From contig FXAI01000005.1 of assembly GCA_900177435.1 (NCBI GenBank), positions 47,897 to 111,896 on the forward strand: 64,000 nucleotides of DNA, written 5' to 3'. The position numbers were made by a program, and so were the translations under genes. The notes under the pieces are model-generated. The model saw nothing but the letters and a program-made list of their open reading frames with translations. It did not search any database and was not told the origin of the DNA. This DNA comes from Alteromonadaceae bacterium Bs31 (GTDB taxonomy: Bacteria > Pseudomonadota > Gammaproteobacteria > Pseudomonadales > Cellvibrionaceae). Below, in pieces: positions 29,449-38,846 of the stretch (its first letter is position 1; every line of letters starts with the position of its first letter).

Positions 29449-30855
29449 CTATTTTTTCTTGCTTACGCCTTTTGCTGTAACAATTTCATCAGCTTTTAGA
29501 CCAATTGGCAGCTTGGCAAGATACTCATTCGGTTTTTTGCCATCATAGGTAATGCTGTCGATAAATTCGGTTTGTGGTGGGCGGTAGCCATCAGTACCGA
29601 AGGGGAAATCCTCTTTCTTAACTTTCTTTTCCTTTATCAGCATTTCAGCGGCCTGCATATAGATTTCAGGCTTGTACACTTTCTTGGCAATATCGTGGTA
29701 CCAGCTATCTGGCTTATGGTCAGCGATCTGTCCCCAGCGACGCATTTGAGTGAGGTACCAGATGGCGTCTGAGTAAAAGGGGTAGGTGGCGTAGTAGCGG
29801 TAGAAAACGTTGAAGTCCGGTACTTCGCGAACATCACCTTTTTCGTACTCGAAAGTGCCGGTCATAGAGTTGGCGATTACTTCTGCATCCGCGCCCACGT
29901 ATATAGGTTTAGAAAGTATTTTTACGGCTTCTTCACGGTTAACATTATTGTTTTCATCTAACCATTGGGCAGCGCGAATAAGGGCTTTAACAACCGCTAA
30001 ATGGGTATTTGGATATTTCTCTGCCCATCCATTGGAAACGCCAAATACTTTTTCGGGGTTATTCTTCCATATTTCATAATCGGTAATAACCGGTACACCA
30101 ATTCCTTTAAATACCGCTTGCTGATTCCATGGTTCGCCTACACAGTAGCCATAAATTGTTCCGGCTTCCAAGGTGGCAGGCATTTGCGGTGGCGGTGTTA
30201 CAGAAAGCAGCGTTTCGCCAGCGATTTGGCCAACGGTGCCGGAAGCCCCTGGGCCGTAGTAGCCGGGCTGGATACCACCGGCGGCTAACCAGTAGCGCAA
30301 TTCATAGTTGTGAGTAGATACAGGAAATACCATTCCCATGTTGAAGGCTTTGCCTTCGGATTTATATTTATCAACAACCGGCTTTAAAGCACTTGCGCTG
30401 ATGGGGTGAACAGGCTTGCCGTTTTTCATGGGTACGTGGGGTTTCATCTGCTTCCATATATCATTGGAAACAGTGATGCCGTTACCGTTAAGGTCCATAC
30501 TGAAAGCCGTAATGATGTGGGCTTTAGTACCGTAACCGATGGTCGCCCCCAGTGGCTGACCGGCGAGCATGTGGGCACCGTCAAGCTTACCGTCGATTAC
30601 CCCATCCAAAAGCACTTTCCAGTTCGCTTGCGCTTCCAGGGTTACAAATAGACCTTCGTCTTCAAAAAAACCTTGTTCGTAGGCAATGGCAAGTGGGGCC
30701 ATGTCTGTGAGTTTGATGAAGCCGAAGGTTAATTCATCTTTTTCTAGTTCCAATTCTTCAGCACTTAATACAGAAGAGCCTGCGCATAGAGCAATGGCGC
30801 AAGTTGCCGCAGAGAATTTCTTCACAATGCGGTTAAGCAAGTTAGTTTGTCCCAT
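29449..30855 (-). CDS. Nitrate-type ABC transporter substrate-binding protein (NrtA-like)
   Basis: 468 residues with a signal peptide (about 1-32). The CmpA/NrtA family is shown by [88 protein letters not shown] and [21 protein letters not shown]. It captures nitrate (less likely cyanate or bicarbonate) in the periplasm. The sigma-54/NtrC-type promoter in front supports a nitrogen role. No nitrate or nitrite reductase gene lies in this window. Confidence 0.92.
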   Translation of the reverse strand: MGQTNLLNRIVKKFSAATCAIALCAGSSVLSAEELELEKDELTFGFIKLTDMAPLAIAYEQGFFEDEGLFVTLEAQANWKVLLDGVIDGKLDGAHMLAGQPLGATIGYGTKAHIITAFSMDLNGNGITVSNDIWKQMKPHVPMKNGKPVHPISASALKPVVDKYKSEGKAFNMGMVFPVSTHNYELRYWLAAGGIQPGYYGPGASGTVGQIAGETLLSVTPPPQMPATLEAGTIYGYCVGEPWNQQAVFKGIGVPVITDYEIWKNNPEKVFGVSNGWAEKYPNTHLAVVKALIRAAQWLDENNNVNREEAVKILSKPIYVGADAEVIANSMTGTFEYEKGDVREVPDFNVFYRYYATYPFYSDAIWYLTQMRRWGQIADHKPDSWYHDIAKKVYKPEIYMQAAEMLIKEKKVKKEDFPFGTDGYRPPQTEFIDSITYDGKKPNEYLAKLPIGLKADEIVTAKGVSKKK

Positions 30856-30971
30856 CGTATAAACCCCAGAGATTTACAAAAAGTTATCAATACAGTAGCG
30901 CCACAAAAGTGTGCAGAAATGAGAAGCAGTCAAAATTGTTACGCCCAACCATTATTGGCACAGTTAGCTTT

Positions 30972-30987
30972 CGCAATTCTCTTGCCA
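30972..30987 (-). promoter_or_regulatory. Sigma-54 (-24/-12) promoter of the nitrate transporter operon
   Basis: Minus-strand TGGCAAGAGAATTGCG: GG and GC exactly ten bases apart, TGGCA and TTGC intact. The predicted start near 30961 leaves a leader of about 105 bases before the binding-protein gene. Confidence 0.75.
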
Positions 30988-31073
30988 AGTGCGTTAAAAG
31001 AATAAAAACCCCTTTTGATTCAGTGGTTTAGGCTTATTTATTCTTTGTGGTTTATTTTTTGAGATAAAAGTAG

Positions 31074-31090
31074 TGCACTGAGATGGTGTG
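31074..31090. promoter_or_regulatory. NtrC-like binding site
   Basis: TGCACT-GAGAT-GGTGTG resembles the NtrC consensus TGCACC-N5-GGTGCA (10 of 12 specified bases). It is centred about 120 bp upstream of the sigma-54 start. A second dyad, GGTGC-N8-GCACC at 31107-31124, lies further out. Confidence 0.5.
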
Positions 31091-31145
31091 CCTTGGGTGG
31101 GGGTGTGGTGCAATAGTTAGCACCTAAAGGGAAAAAAGTGGGCCT

Positions 31146-31176
31146 GCCCCATTTTACGCTTGTCGCGTAATGGGGC
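31146..31176 (-). terminator. Probable terminator of the RNase II gene
   Basis: Stem GCCCCATT..TTACGC / GCGTAATGGGGC with a small bulge, 34 bases after the gene end. On the minus strand a T-run (CACTTTTTTCCC) follows about 10 bases later, which is farther than ideal. Confidence 0.45.
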
Positions 31177-31209
31177 GCTTTGTGCTTTCTGATGGTGCGG
31201 TAGGGTGGT

Positions 31210-33174
31210 TTAGTTGGCCAGAGAAAAAGCTATTCGTCGCTTATCCATATCGACAGACTCGACTTTCACATCAACTAACTGTTCCAGTTTGAAGGTGTTT
31301 TCGCCCACAGTGAGGGTCATGCGTTTGGCGTCAAAGCTCTTTTCTTGCTTCTTCGGAAACAATACAAAGCCATCAACCCCGCAGCTTTCCAGGCGGGCGC
31401 CAAAGCCTTGTTGCGTAACTATGCGAATTTTTGCCTTGCCGTTTGTGCCTACAAGTGATTCGGTATATTGGCAGATAAGCCACTGGAATAGCTCCCGGTC
31501 GGCCTGTCGTGCAAGTGCTTGTGTCTGCTGTATACCTTCCAGCACACTTTCGTTGAAGGGTTTAAACTTACCTGCGCCGACTGCTGCACTGATTGCCCAG
31601 TGGTTGTAAAGATCGGCAAAGCGGCGGATAGGCGAGGTGATAGTGGCGTAGTGCGGCAGCCCCATTCCCAGATGTGGCGCTGGTGTAAAGCTAAGTGCGC
31701 TGCTCGGCATCATGCGTCGTAAGGGTGAGATCAAGTGGGCTTTATCTGAGCGCAATAGCGCGTGAACAAACGTTAAATAGTCCTGCTCGTTTAGCAGGTC
31801 GCCGTGCTCAATTTCTTCTTCTTTGAGCAGGGCGTTGATTTCGCCAATGCGGTCTGCGCGAAAACCCTTGTGAGTGTTAAACAGGCCATGACCCTGTTGC
31901 TGAAGAAGTTGCCCACCGCAAATATTGGTTGCCAGCATAGCTTCTTCCACAATGCTGTGTGCGATAGTTTTTTCTCGCGGGGAGATGGCTTCAATTTTTC
32001 CCGCTTTATTCAGCTGTATATCAAACTCTTGTTGCTCGTGACCCACCAGGTAGTTATCGTGCCGGTACTTTAGGCGGACTTCAGCCAGTGCAGCTAGTTC
32101 GGTGAGCATCGACTTTATTGCATCGGGCAGCGCGCTGTATTCTTCATCGGCTTCATTTTTTAGTAAGGCACTCACGCCTTGGTAGCTGAGCTTGTGCTTG
32201 GACTCTACTAGCGCCTTTTTAAATTCAAACGATTCTATCTTGCCGTTTTCGTCAAGAACCTGAGAGCAAACCAGTGCTGGCTTCTTTTCGTTCGCTCTTA
32301 GTGAAAAACAGTTATTTGCCAGTGTTTCCGGCAGCATGCTGATTGAGCCGCCGAGCAAATATAAGCTTTGACCGGCGCGCTGAGCATATTGTGCCAGTGA
32401 TGACTCTTGAGTAATAAAGTGCGAGGGGTCTGCGATCGCAACGTGCAGGGTGTAGCGGGTGCCGTTTTCTGTCTCTTGCTTTTCCAGTGCAAGGGCATCA
32501 TCCATATCTCGGGTAGAGGCGGCATCGATAGTGACAAATGGCAGTGCTGTTAGATCGCTGCGCTTGGCACCGAATTCCTGTTTGTTAAACAACTCTTCCA
32601 AAGACTTTAGCTGCTTCTGCGCGGTCTCGTTATAGCGTGGGATCAGGTCGAACTTTGCCGCGATAAATTGTCTCTCTATATACGCTTCATTTTCTTGCCC
32701 TAAACGCTCAAGGATTTTTGCCGAGGCTTTGCCATCTTTAATCGGGTGCTGGGTTAATTTGGCGACTACGAAGTCACCTTCTTTACAGCGACCTCTGGCT
32801 TTGGGCGGCAGAAATATCCAGCGGCCAACCGGGCTGGCTTTTAAGCCGGGGGTATCTCCCAGAGGGACAACAAAATGGCCTTTCTTGGTGACACGGTATT
32901 GCCCCAGGAAGCGCGTTAGGCCTTGTTCCTGTAACTTTTCAATTGTGGCCTCTAACTGGTCTTTGGTGTTTTTAGTAAGGCTCACTTTCACCTTGTCGCC
33001 GGGAATCAGATACTGCATTTTCTCTGGCGAGAGGAAGGCGTCGCGGTTGTCCTCAAGGCGCACAAAGCCGAATCGGCCTGTGGTACCAGCGACAATGCCG
33101 TGACCATATTCCTTGGAGGATTGAATGTCAGTTTTAAGCTGAGTAAGTCTGGAGAGTGATTCTTTGTCGAGCAT
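31210..33174 (-). CDS. rnb: Exoribonuclease II (RNase II/R family)
   Basis: 654 residues, close to E. coli RNase II (644). N-terminal cold-shock-like RNA-binding domains (about 20-170), then the RNB catalytic domain with TIDAASTRDMDDALALE, whose Asp residues bind Mg2+, and a final S1 domain (about 560-650). LYLLGGSISMLPETLANNCFSLR is typical of the family. It degrades RNA from the 3' end. RNase R would be longer, with extra ends, so RNase II is preferred. Confidence 0.9.
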   Translation of the reverse strand: MLDKESLSRLTQLKTDIQSSKEYGHGIVAGTTGRFGFVRLEDNRDAFLSPEKMQYLIPGDKVKVSLTKNTKDQLEATIEKLQEQGLTRFLGQYRVTKKGHFVVPLGDTPGLKASPVGRWIFLPPKARGRCKEGDFVVAKLTQHPIKDGKASAKILERLGQENEAYIERQFIAAKFDLIPRYNETAQKQLKSLEELFNKQEFGAKRSDLTALPFVTIDAASTRDMDDALALEKQETENGTRYTLHVAIADPSHFITQESSLAQYAQRAGQSLYLLGGSISMLPETLANNCFSLRANEKKPALVCSQVLDENGKIESFEFKKALVESKHKLSYQGVSALLKNEADEEYSALPDAIKSMLTELAALAEVRLKYRHDNYLVGHEQQEFDIQLNKAGKIEAISPREKTIAHSIVEEAMLATNICGGQLLQQQGHGLFNTHKGFRADRIGEINALLKEEEIEHGDLLNEQDYLTFVHALLRSDKAHLISPLRRMMPSSALSFTPAPHLGMGLPHYATITSPIRRFADLYNHWAISAAVGAGKFKPFNESVLEGIQQTQALARQADRELFQWLICQYTESLVGTNGKAKIRIVTQQGFGARLESCGVDGFVLFPKKQEKSFDAKRMTLTVGENTFKLEQLVDVKVESVDMDKRRIAFSLAN

Positions 33175-33302
33175 CGACCGGTGACCCTGAATTTTAAAAG
33201 CGGACGATTCTACCAGAATTCAGCAACAAACGAATCAGGCTTAACTATATCTTCCTGGCTCTGTGCCATAATTGGGAATATAAGATTTTGGAGTAAAGGT
33301 AT

Positions 33303-34877
33303 ATGTCGTTTAGAAGTGCCTGTTGGCGCTTGAGCTGTGTTTTTTTTGTTCTGCTTTTTGGGGCCACTGGTTCCAGAGTGATGGCGGAAGACCTTGCTTT
33401 GGAAGCAGAACCGCTCAAAACCGCTGTTGTGGAGGATGCGCCTGAATCAGAGAAGCCTGATACGCCTGCTGATCCCGATGCTGATGAAATTAATAATGCT
33501 GAAAACGGCGACACGAAGGCGCTGCAGAGCGAGACGCCAGCCTCCGCCCCCTTAGAAGAAACTATACATGTTCAGCAATTGGACGACAGTACGCTACTGT
33601 TATCAGAACAAGAGGAGGAAGAAGGAGGCAGGGCGCCTACACCAGAGTTGAAGGAAGCAGAGAATATTGATTTAAAAGAGGTGGTGCTGGAACCACTGGC
33701 TACACCTTTGCCCACCAGCGAAGTTGAGCCTGAGCTTGTTGAGGATAAGGTGAATGAGGCTGCAGTAGATGCCTCCGAGCTAGAGGTACTTACTCAAGAG
33801 CCGCTAATTATGCTCGATAGCGCCGTGCCTCCTGGAACATCAACGCGCCTGGCGTGGACGCCCAATGTTTCTTTTATGGGGATTTCTGCGCCGACGCCGG
33901 TCTTAGTTGTTCACGGTGCCAAGCCTGGCCCCAAGCTATGTCTCACTGCGGCAATCCATGGTGATGAGTTAAACGGTATCGAAGTGGTTCGGGCCTTGTT
34001 GTATAGCATCGATCCGGAAGAGTTATCGGGAACGGTCATTGGCGTGCCCATCGTTAACTTGCAGGGCTTCCGGCGTTCCTCTCGCTATCTGCCGGATCGG
34101 CGTGACCTTAATCGTTTCTTTCCCGGCAATGAGCACGGCAGTTCGGCCTCTCGTATTGCTCATTCCTTTTTCGAGGGGGTGATTCGGCACTGCGATATAC
34201 TGGTAGATCTGCACACGGGTTCCTTTCATCGCACCAATTTGCCACAACTGCGGGCCAATCTGCTGGTTCCTGAGGTTACTGCCATAACGGAAAAAATGGG
34301 TTCTATTGTCGTCGTGCACAGTGAGGGCGCGGCTGGCTGTTTGCGCAGGGCTGCGGTTGAAAATGGTGTCGCTGCGGTAACTTTAGAGGCGGGTCAGCCT
34401 AATCAGTTACAAAAGTCGGCCGTAACCCACGGCACGAAAAGTATAGAGACCCTTATGGATTCCCTCGGTATGCTCGATCGCCGACCTTTCTGGGAGTTTA
34501 AGGTGGAGCCGGTTTACTACCAGTCTATCTGGGTGCGAGCGACAGCGGGGGGAATATTGTTTAGTGAGGTGGCGCTGGGAGCTGGTGTGGAACAAGGCGA
34601 AATACTGGGTGTTGTGACGGACCCAATCACCAATATGCGCCACGAGCTTATCTCTCCGTACGCGGGTCGTGTGATTGGTATGGCGCTAAACCAAGTGATG
34701 TACCCCGGTTTTGCGGCCTATCATATTGGTTTACGCTCCTCCGTTGAGGATGTAGAGGAGGACGATTTTATGGAGGGCCTCCCCACAGAGGACGGAGGAG
34801 GCAGCGACGATGAGTTAGCACCCGGTGATATGCCCCCGAACGAGCACGGTGAAGGGGTGTTGGAAGATTCTGAGTAA
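33303..34877 (+). CDS. Exported succinylglutamate desuccinylase/aspartoacylase-family (M14) protein
   Basis: 524 residues. Signal peptide about 1-28 (RVMA end). An acidic, low-complexity stretch (30-165) precedes the zinc hydrolase domain: AAIHGDELNGIE (His219, Glu222), DLHTGS (His304) and VTLEAGQP (Glu362, catalytic). A beta-rich tail (about 400-490) follows, then another acidic end. The family removes acyl groups from amino acids; many RimK-linked relatives are cytosolic. A signal peptide plus acidic flanks is unusual, and the substrate is unknown. The gene stands divergent from rnb and convergent with the mannanase gene. Confidence 0.85.
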   Translation: MSFRSACWRLSCVFFVLLFGATGSRVMAEDLALEAEPLKTAVVEDAPESEKPDTPADPDADEINNAENGDTKALQSETPASAPLEETIHVQQLDDSTLLLSEQEEEEGGRAPTPELKEAENIDLKEVVLEPLATPLPTSEVEPELVEDKVNEAAVDASELEVLTQEPLIMLDSAVPPGTSTRLAWTPNVSFMGISAPTPVLVVHGAKPGPKLCLTAAIHGDELNGIEVVRALLYSIDPEELSGTVIGVPIVNLQGFRRSSRYLPDRRDLNRFFPGNEHGSSASRIAHSFFEGVIRHCDILVDLHTGSFHRTNLPQLRANLLVPEVTAITEKMGSIVVVHSEGAAGCLRRAAVENGVAAVTLEAGQPNQLQKSAVTHGTKSIETLMDSLGMLDRRPFWEFKVEPVYYQSIWVRATAGGILFSEVALGAGVEQGEILGVVTDPITNMRHELISPYAGRVIGMALNQVMYPGFAAYHIGLRSSVEDVEEDDFMEGLPTEDGGGSDDELAPGDMPPNEHGEGVLEDSE

Positions 34878-34884
34878 AAACGGC

Positions 34885-35964
34885 TTACTGTAGAACTGGC
34901 ACGTGAATACGAATGGGCTCCTTTTTCTTTACCCAGGGCAGCTCATGCCAGGAGGTCGCGCGTTTGTAAGTAAATAGATCGCGCAATGAATCGCCATCGG
35001 CCCAGAAGAAGTTATCCGGGTCGCGCCAGCTCATAAACCAGACCCACTGTTTTTGTTCATCCAGTGTGCTTGGGCTTGGCAGCCCCCCCACTTCACCCAG
35101 CCCAATAGGGCGACCCTCTGCAAGCGCTACCAGCTGTTTATAGTTGTCATCATCGTAACGCTTTGAATAAACATCGGTGGCCAGCACGTCCACCACGTCA
35201 TGGCCTGGGTAAAACAGTTTGTAAGCGGGCACCTGTTCTTTCACCTCGTTGGCATTCCATACCCAGATAAGATTATTCAGCTTGTGAAAATTCACCAGGC
35301 GGTCGTACATCATTCGCCATAACTTTGCGTAGCCCTCTGGCCCTTGGCGGTAACCCCACCAGAACCAGAAACCATTCATCTCGTGATAGGGTCTCCACAA
35401 CACCGGTACATTGGCATATTGTAGTTGCTTGAGGTGCCAGGCAATGACATCAAGCTGAGATTTCCAGCGCTCATTCAGCGCGGTGCCGGGTGTGGTGAGC
35501 TCGAGCCATTGCTGGTCGCTCAATTTTGCTTGTACCGCGTTTTTGAAGTCACCCGGTTCGTCCTGAGTAGGAACGACCGCATGCCACATTAAGGTGTTAA
35601 TAAAGCCTTGCTCATGGCGACGGATGGCCTCATCCACAATATTTTGTCGAAAATTAATGCCGTCCCAGGAGCCGGGCTCACTGAAACCGAAATCCTGCCC
35701 GAATATAGCGGGGTATTCGCCAGTTTGTTTATGAATACCCATCAGGCGGTTGGCTCCGTTAAGGGGAGCATTATGCTGGCCTGTGAGTATTTTCTTGCCA
35801 GAGATTTTGTACAGGTACTTTAATAGTGCCTTGGCTTCTGGAGATGCGTTGGGCGAAACCGGGGCATTGGCTGCGAAAGCAGAAGAAAGACACAGGCTGA
35901 AGAATGGAATTGTGAATAGAAATGCAAATTTGCGCACAATAGCGCGCACTGAGAGGGTGTGCAT
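34885..35964 (-). CDS. GH26 endo-beta-mannanase, secreted
   Basis: 359 residues. Signal peptide about 1-32 (SSAFA). The single GH26 TIM barrel shows RPYHEMNGFWFWWG with acid/base Glu195 and IGLGEVGGLP with nucleophile Glu291. GQHNAPL and FGQDFGF near the start, and the LIWVWNANE strand, are family features. It cuts beta-1,4-mannan. There is no CBM or linker, so it may act in the periplasm or at the cell surface on mannan pieces. Confidence 0.94.
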   Translation of the reverse strand: MHTLSVRAIVRKFAFLFTIPFFSLCLSSAFAANAPVSPNASPEAKALLKYLYKISGKKILTGQHNAPLNGANRLMGIHKQTGEYPAIFGQDFGFSEPGSWDGINFRQNIVDEAIRRHEQGFINTLMWHAVVPTQDEPGDFKNAVQAKLSDQQWLELTTPGTALNERWKSQLDVIAWHLKQLQYANVPVLWRPYHEMNGFWFWWGYRQGPEGYAKLWRMMYDRLVNFHKLNNLIWVWNANEVKEQVPAYKLFYPGHDVVDVLATDVYSKRYDDDNYKQLVALAEGRPIGLGEVGGLPSPSTLDEQKQWVWFMSWRDPDNFFWADGDSLRDLFTYKRATSWHELPWVKKKEPIRIHVPVLQ

Positions 35965-36130
35965 GGCGTGTATCCTTATCGTTATAATGCTTTTTTATCG
36001 TGCTAGGTAATTTTAGCAGGCATAGCCTGGATTAACATCGATTAGCCCTTTGCGACCATGGAAAGCGGGTGGTAGTCTTCTCTGGCTAATTACAATAATT
36101 TAATAACTATTTTGATAAAGGAGTTTTCCG

Positions 36131-36610
36131 ATGAGATTGATGATCTGTTTGTTGCTATTAAGCTTCGCAGCAGTGGCATCTTCGAGTCAGTACATTTTTC
36201 CCAAAAATGGTCAGTCCGAGGAGCAGCAAGCTAAAGATTTGGCAGAATGCGATGCTTTTGCTTCCAAGCAAACCGGCGGAGACCTTGCAGCGCTGGAGAA
36301 ACAGAAGGCCGATAAGCTGGCGCAAATAGCTGCCAATCCTCCCGTGGCTCCAGGCGGAGCGGGTGCCAAAGGCGCGGCAGCGGGTGCCGCCATGGGGTCA
36401 CTTGCCGGTAGAGACAAACTGCGGACAGAAACCGCTGTAGCCGGCGCTTTAATCGGTGGTGCTAAGGCCAAGAAGCAAGCCGCAGCTCAGGCCTCTCAGG
36501 CGCTGGCGCAAGCCAATGCTGGAGTAGAAGCAGAATACAAAGCCGCTAAAGATGAATATTTCAAAGCGCGCAGTGTTTGTTTGGAAACCTTGGGTTACAA
36601 CGTTAAGTAA
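36131..36610 (+). CDS. Exported glycine-zipper (YMGG-like) protein
   Basis: 159 residues. Signal peptide about 1-18. The mature start SQYIFPKNGQSEEQQAKDLAECDAFA is typical of exported glycine-zipper proteins, and a Gly/Ala zipper (about 73-120: AKGAAAGAAMGSLAG, AVAGALIGGA) could insert in or associate with a membrane. Two Cys (38, 151) flank it. GGAG lies 7 bases before ATG. Function unknown. Confidence 0.75.
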   Translation: MRLMICLLLLSFAAVASSSQYIFPKNGQSEEQQAKDLAECDAFASKQTGGDLAALEKQKADKLAQIAANPPVAPGGAGAKGAAAGAAMGSLAGRDKLRTETAVAGALIGGAKAKKQAAAQASQALAQANAGVEAEYKAAKDEYFKARSVCLETLGYNVK

Positions 36611-36633
36611 CTGCACCTGTAATAAACGCACCC

Positions 36634-37104
36634 TCACAAATTAGCAGCCCCTTCATAGCCTAGCTGTCGCCAGGCTTCGTAAACAATAACCGCCGCAGCA
36701 TTGGATAAATTCATGCTGCGGCTGTTTTCTTTCATAGGAATACGCAGCACCTGCTGTTGAGCAAGCGATTCGCGGATATCCTGCGGTAGCCCGCGGGTTT
36801 CCGGGCCAAACAGAAGGAAGTCCCCCGCTTTGTAGCTCGCCTCGCTGTGGCAGCGAGTGCCTTTGGTGGACAAGGCCCAGATAGTATTTTCCCCTGTTGT
36901 TGCTAAAAACGCTTGCCAGTTTTTATGGATGACTAAATTTTCCCATTCCCCATAGTCCAGCCCCGCTCGCCGCAGCCTTTTGTCATCCAAAACGAAGCCT
37001 AAAGGTTCGATAAGGTGTAATTGAAAGCCTGTGTTTGCGCACAGGCGAATGATATTACCGGTATTTGGGGGTATCTCCGGCTGAAAAAGTACCAGGTTCA
37101 ACAT
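36634..37104 (-). CDS. trmL: tRNA (cytidine/uridine-34 2'-O)-methyltransferase TrmL
   Basis: 156-residue SPOUT enzyme: [21 protein letters not shown] at the start, then [11 protein letters not shown] and the knot [26 protein letters not shown]. It methylates the wobble ribose of tRNA-Leu. Complete at both ends. Confidence 0.96.
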   Translation of the reverse strand: MLNLVLFQPEIPPNTGNIIRLCANTGFQLHLIEPLGFVLDDKRLRRAGLDYGEWENLVIHKNWQAFLATTGENTIWALSTKGTRCHSEASYKAGDFLLFGPETRGLPQDIRESLAQQQVLRIPMKENSRSMNLSNAAAVIVYEAWRQLGYEGAANL

Positions 37105-37238
37105 AAAAACTCGTCTCGAAAGAAGGCCTTAGCAACAAAATTACAACTAATGTCTATACTCAATGTTATCGAACAGAAGTGAATTATAAGAAAGCGTTAT
37201 TTACAGGCAAAGCGAATTCACTCCGGGTAGACAATTGA

Positions 37239-38219
37239 ATGATAAAGCAATTTTTAGCGAGATCAGCTAACAACAGACCGCAGGTTGGTATAGAGATACA
37301 GCGGCAGGGCCTTGCCGTGGTGGTTTGTTCTGCCTTTACCCAGGCAGAAAGCGGCGAATCAACTAGTTTTGTGCCACAGGTTTCGCAATCCTCGCTGTTG
37401 TTGAACGCCTCCTCGGAGGGTGACCTATTAAGCATGTTAAGAGATTTTGTTGAGCACGGCGACCTGCAAAATGCAGCATGCAATGTAATTCTGACCCATG
37501 CGGACTATCAACTGCTCATGGTCGAAGCACCCGATGTGCCTGAGGGCGAGCTGCGTGATGCTATTCGTTGGCGAGTGAAAGACCTGATATCGGTGCCCGT
37601 GGAAAACGCCGCCATTGACGTATTTATGCTGCCCGCTGATGGCAGCCGTGGTGGAAAGAAAATGGCTTATGTAGTGGCGGCTGAAGCCGAGAGGGTGAAG
37701 TCGCTTATTGAACTTGTGAAAGATTCTGGCCTGAAACTGGAGTCTATTGATATCGGCGAAATGGCTTTGCGCAATCTTGCCTTTGTTAAAGAGCAGGGTC
37801 ATGAGGAAGGGCATGGTGTTGCCATCGTTCGCCTGGTTGAGGGTGGTGGTAGTGTTTCGCTGTTTCGCAAGGGCAACATGTACCTTTCGCGGCAGTTCCA
37901 TATCAACTATAGCGGTGGCTTGCTGGACGATATTCCTTTCGACAGTTTTATCTTGGAGGTCCAGCGCTCGCTGGACTATTACGAGCGTCAGATGGGCCAG
38001 GCGCCGCCCTCTGTGTTGTATATCTGTGGTGAAAATATCAGTGAAGATAAAATCACGCTAGACATTAAGCGTGGTTTAAATGTCCCTGTGCAATACCTGG
38101 ACCTGGAAAAAACCGTTGCAGTACTTGATGGGATTGATGAGGCAGTGCTGCACTCCTGTGTGGCGGCTCTGGGCGGAGCAATGCGAAGTTCTGTAATGAA
38201 ATACGCTGATGGGGTTTAG
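37239..38219 (+). CDS. mshI: MSHA pilus biogenesis protein MshI (PilM-like)
   Basis: 326 residues of the actin-like PilM/GspL fold (VGIEIQRQGLAVVVC at the start, DAIRWRVKDLISVPVENAAIDVFML, AIVRLVEGGGSVSLFRKG, FDSFILEVQRSLDYYERQM). It should form the cytoplasmic ring of the pilus base with the PilN- and PilO-like proteins that follow. First gene of a co-directional MSHA operon. No mshH lies upstream; trmL is there instead. Confidence 0.9.
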   Translation: MIKQFLARSANNRPQVGIEIQRQGLAVVVCSAFTQAESGESTSFVPQVSQSSLLLNASSEGDLLSMLRDFVEHGDLQNAACNVILTHADYQLLMVEAPDVPEGELRDAIRWRVKDLISVPVENAAIDVFMLPADGSRGGKKMAYVVAAEAERVKSLIELVKDSGLKLESIDIGEMALRNLAFVKEQGHEEGHGVAIVRLVEGGGSVSLFRKGNMYLSRQFHINYSGGLLDDIPFDSFILEVQRSLDYYERQMGQAPPSVLYICGENISEDKITLDIKRGLNVPVQYLDLEKTVAVLDGIDEAVLHSCVAALGGAMRSSVMKYADGV

Positions 38220-38222
38220 TGA

Positions 38223-38846
38223 GTGAATTTACAGCAAGTTAACTTATATTTACCTGAGTATCGTCCAAAAAAGGAATGGATTAGCGCAAACAGTCTGGCG
38301 CTTCTGGTGGTGTGCACAGTACTGATGTTTAGTCTTTTTTATGTTTTATCCTTGCAAAGTATTAGTCGGCTGGAGCAGCAAGTTGCCGAGCTGGAAAACC
38401 AACAGCTGGTGGCGGGGAAAGAGGTGGAAAAGCTAAAAGCCAGGGCAAAGCCCTTTCGCAATAACCAGCTGGCCGGTGAGCTGCGTTTGCTGCGTGCAGC
38501 CCTGAAAAGTCGCATGCAGGTAGAGCAGATTATAGAAAATCAAAATCTTGGCAATTCGGATGGCTTTGCCAACTCGTTAGAAGCACTGGCGAGGCAGTCA
38601 TTTAAAAGTATTTCCCTGCACAGAATAAAATTTACTGACGGCGGAAGATTTTTACAGGTAAAGGGTGGTACGAAACAACCTGAAGATATCGCTCAGTATA
38701 TTCAACTGTTACAACAGGAACCTTCATTCGAATTTACGCGTTTTGGTTTGCTGAGCTTGGGTAAGTTAGAAAAGCAGGGTGTACACACTTTTAATCTTGG
38801 TTTTGACTCCGTTTACAGCATCGCGATGGAGGCAGAGACAAAGTGA
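38223..38846 (+). CDS. MSHA biogenesis protein MshI2 (PilN-like)
   Basis: 207 residues from GTG 38223. It begins with the PilN-type MNLQQVNLYLPEYRPK, which docks onto the PilM-like partner, followed by one transmembrane helix (about 24-46), a coiled coil, and a ferredoxin-like periplasmic domain. It sits three bases after mshI and overlaps mshJ by four. Confidence 0.85.
   Translation: MNLQQVNLYLPEYRPKKEWISANSLALLVVCTVLMFSLFYVLSLQSISRLEQQVAELENQQLVAGKEVEKLKARAKPFRNNQLAGELRLLRAALKSRMQVEQIIENQNLGNSDGFANSLEALARQSFKSISLHRIKFTDGGRFLQVKGGTKQPEDIAQYIQLLQQEPSFEFTRFGLLSLGKLEKQGVHTFNLGFDSVYSIAMEAETK

Noticed and set aside
30856-30970. Possible NasT/ANTAR leader hairpins before the nitrate transporter
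   Set aside because: I could not see the paired hexanucleotide loops needed for an ANTAR target.
31107-31124. Dyad GGTGC-N8-GCACC as a second NtrC site
   Set aside because: Half-sites are in the opposite order to the NtrC consensus; kept only as a remark.
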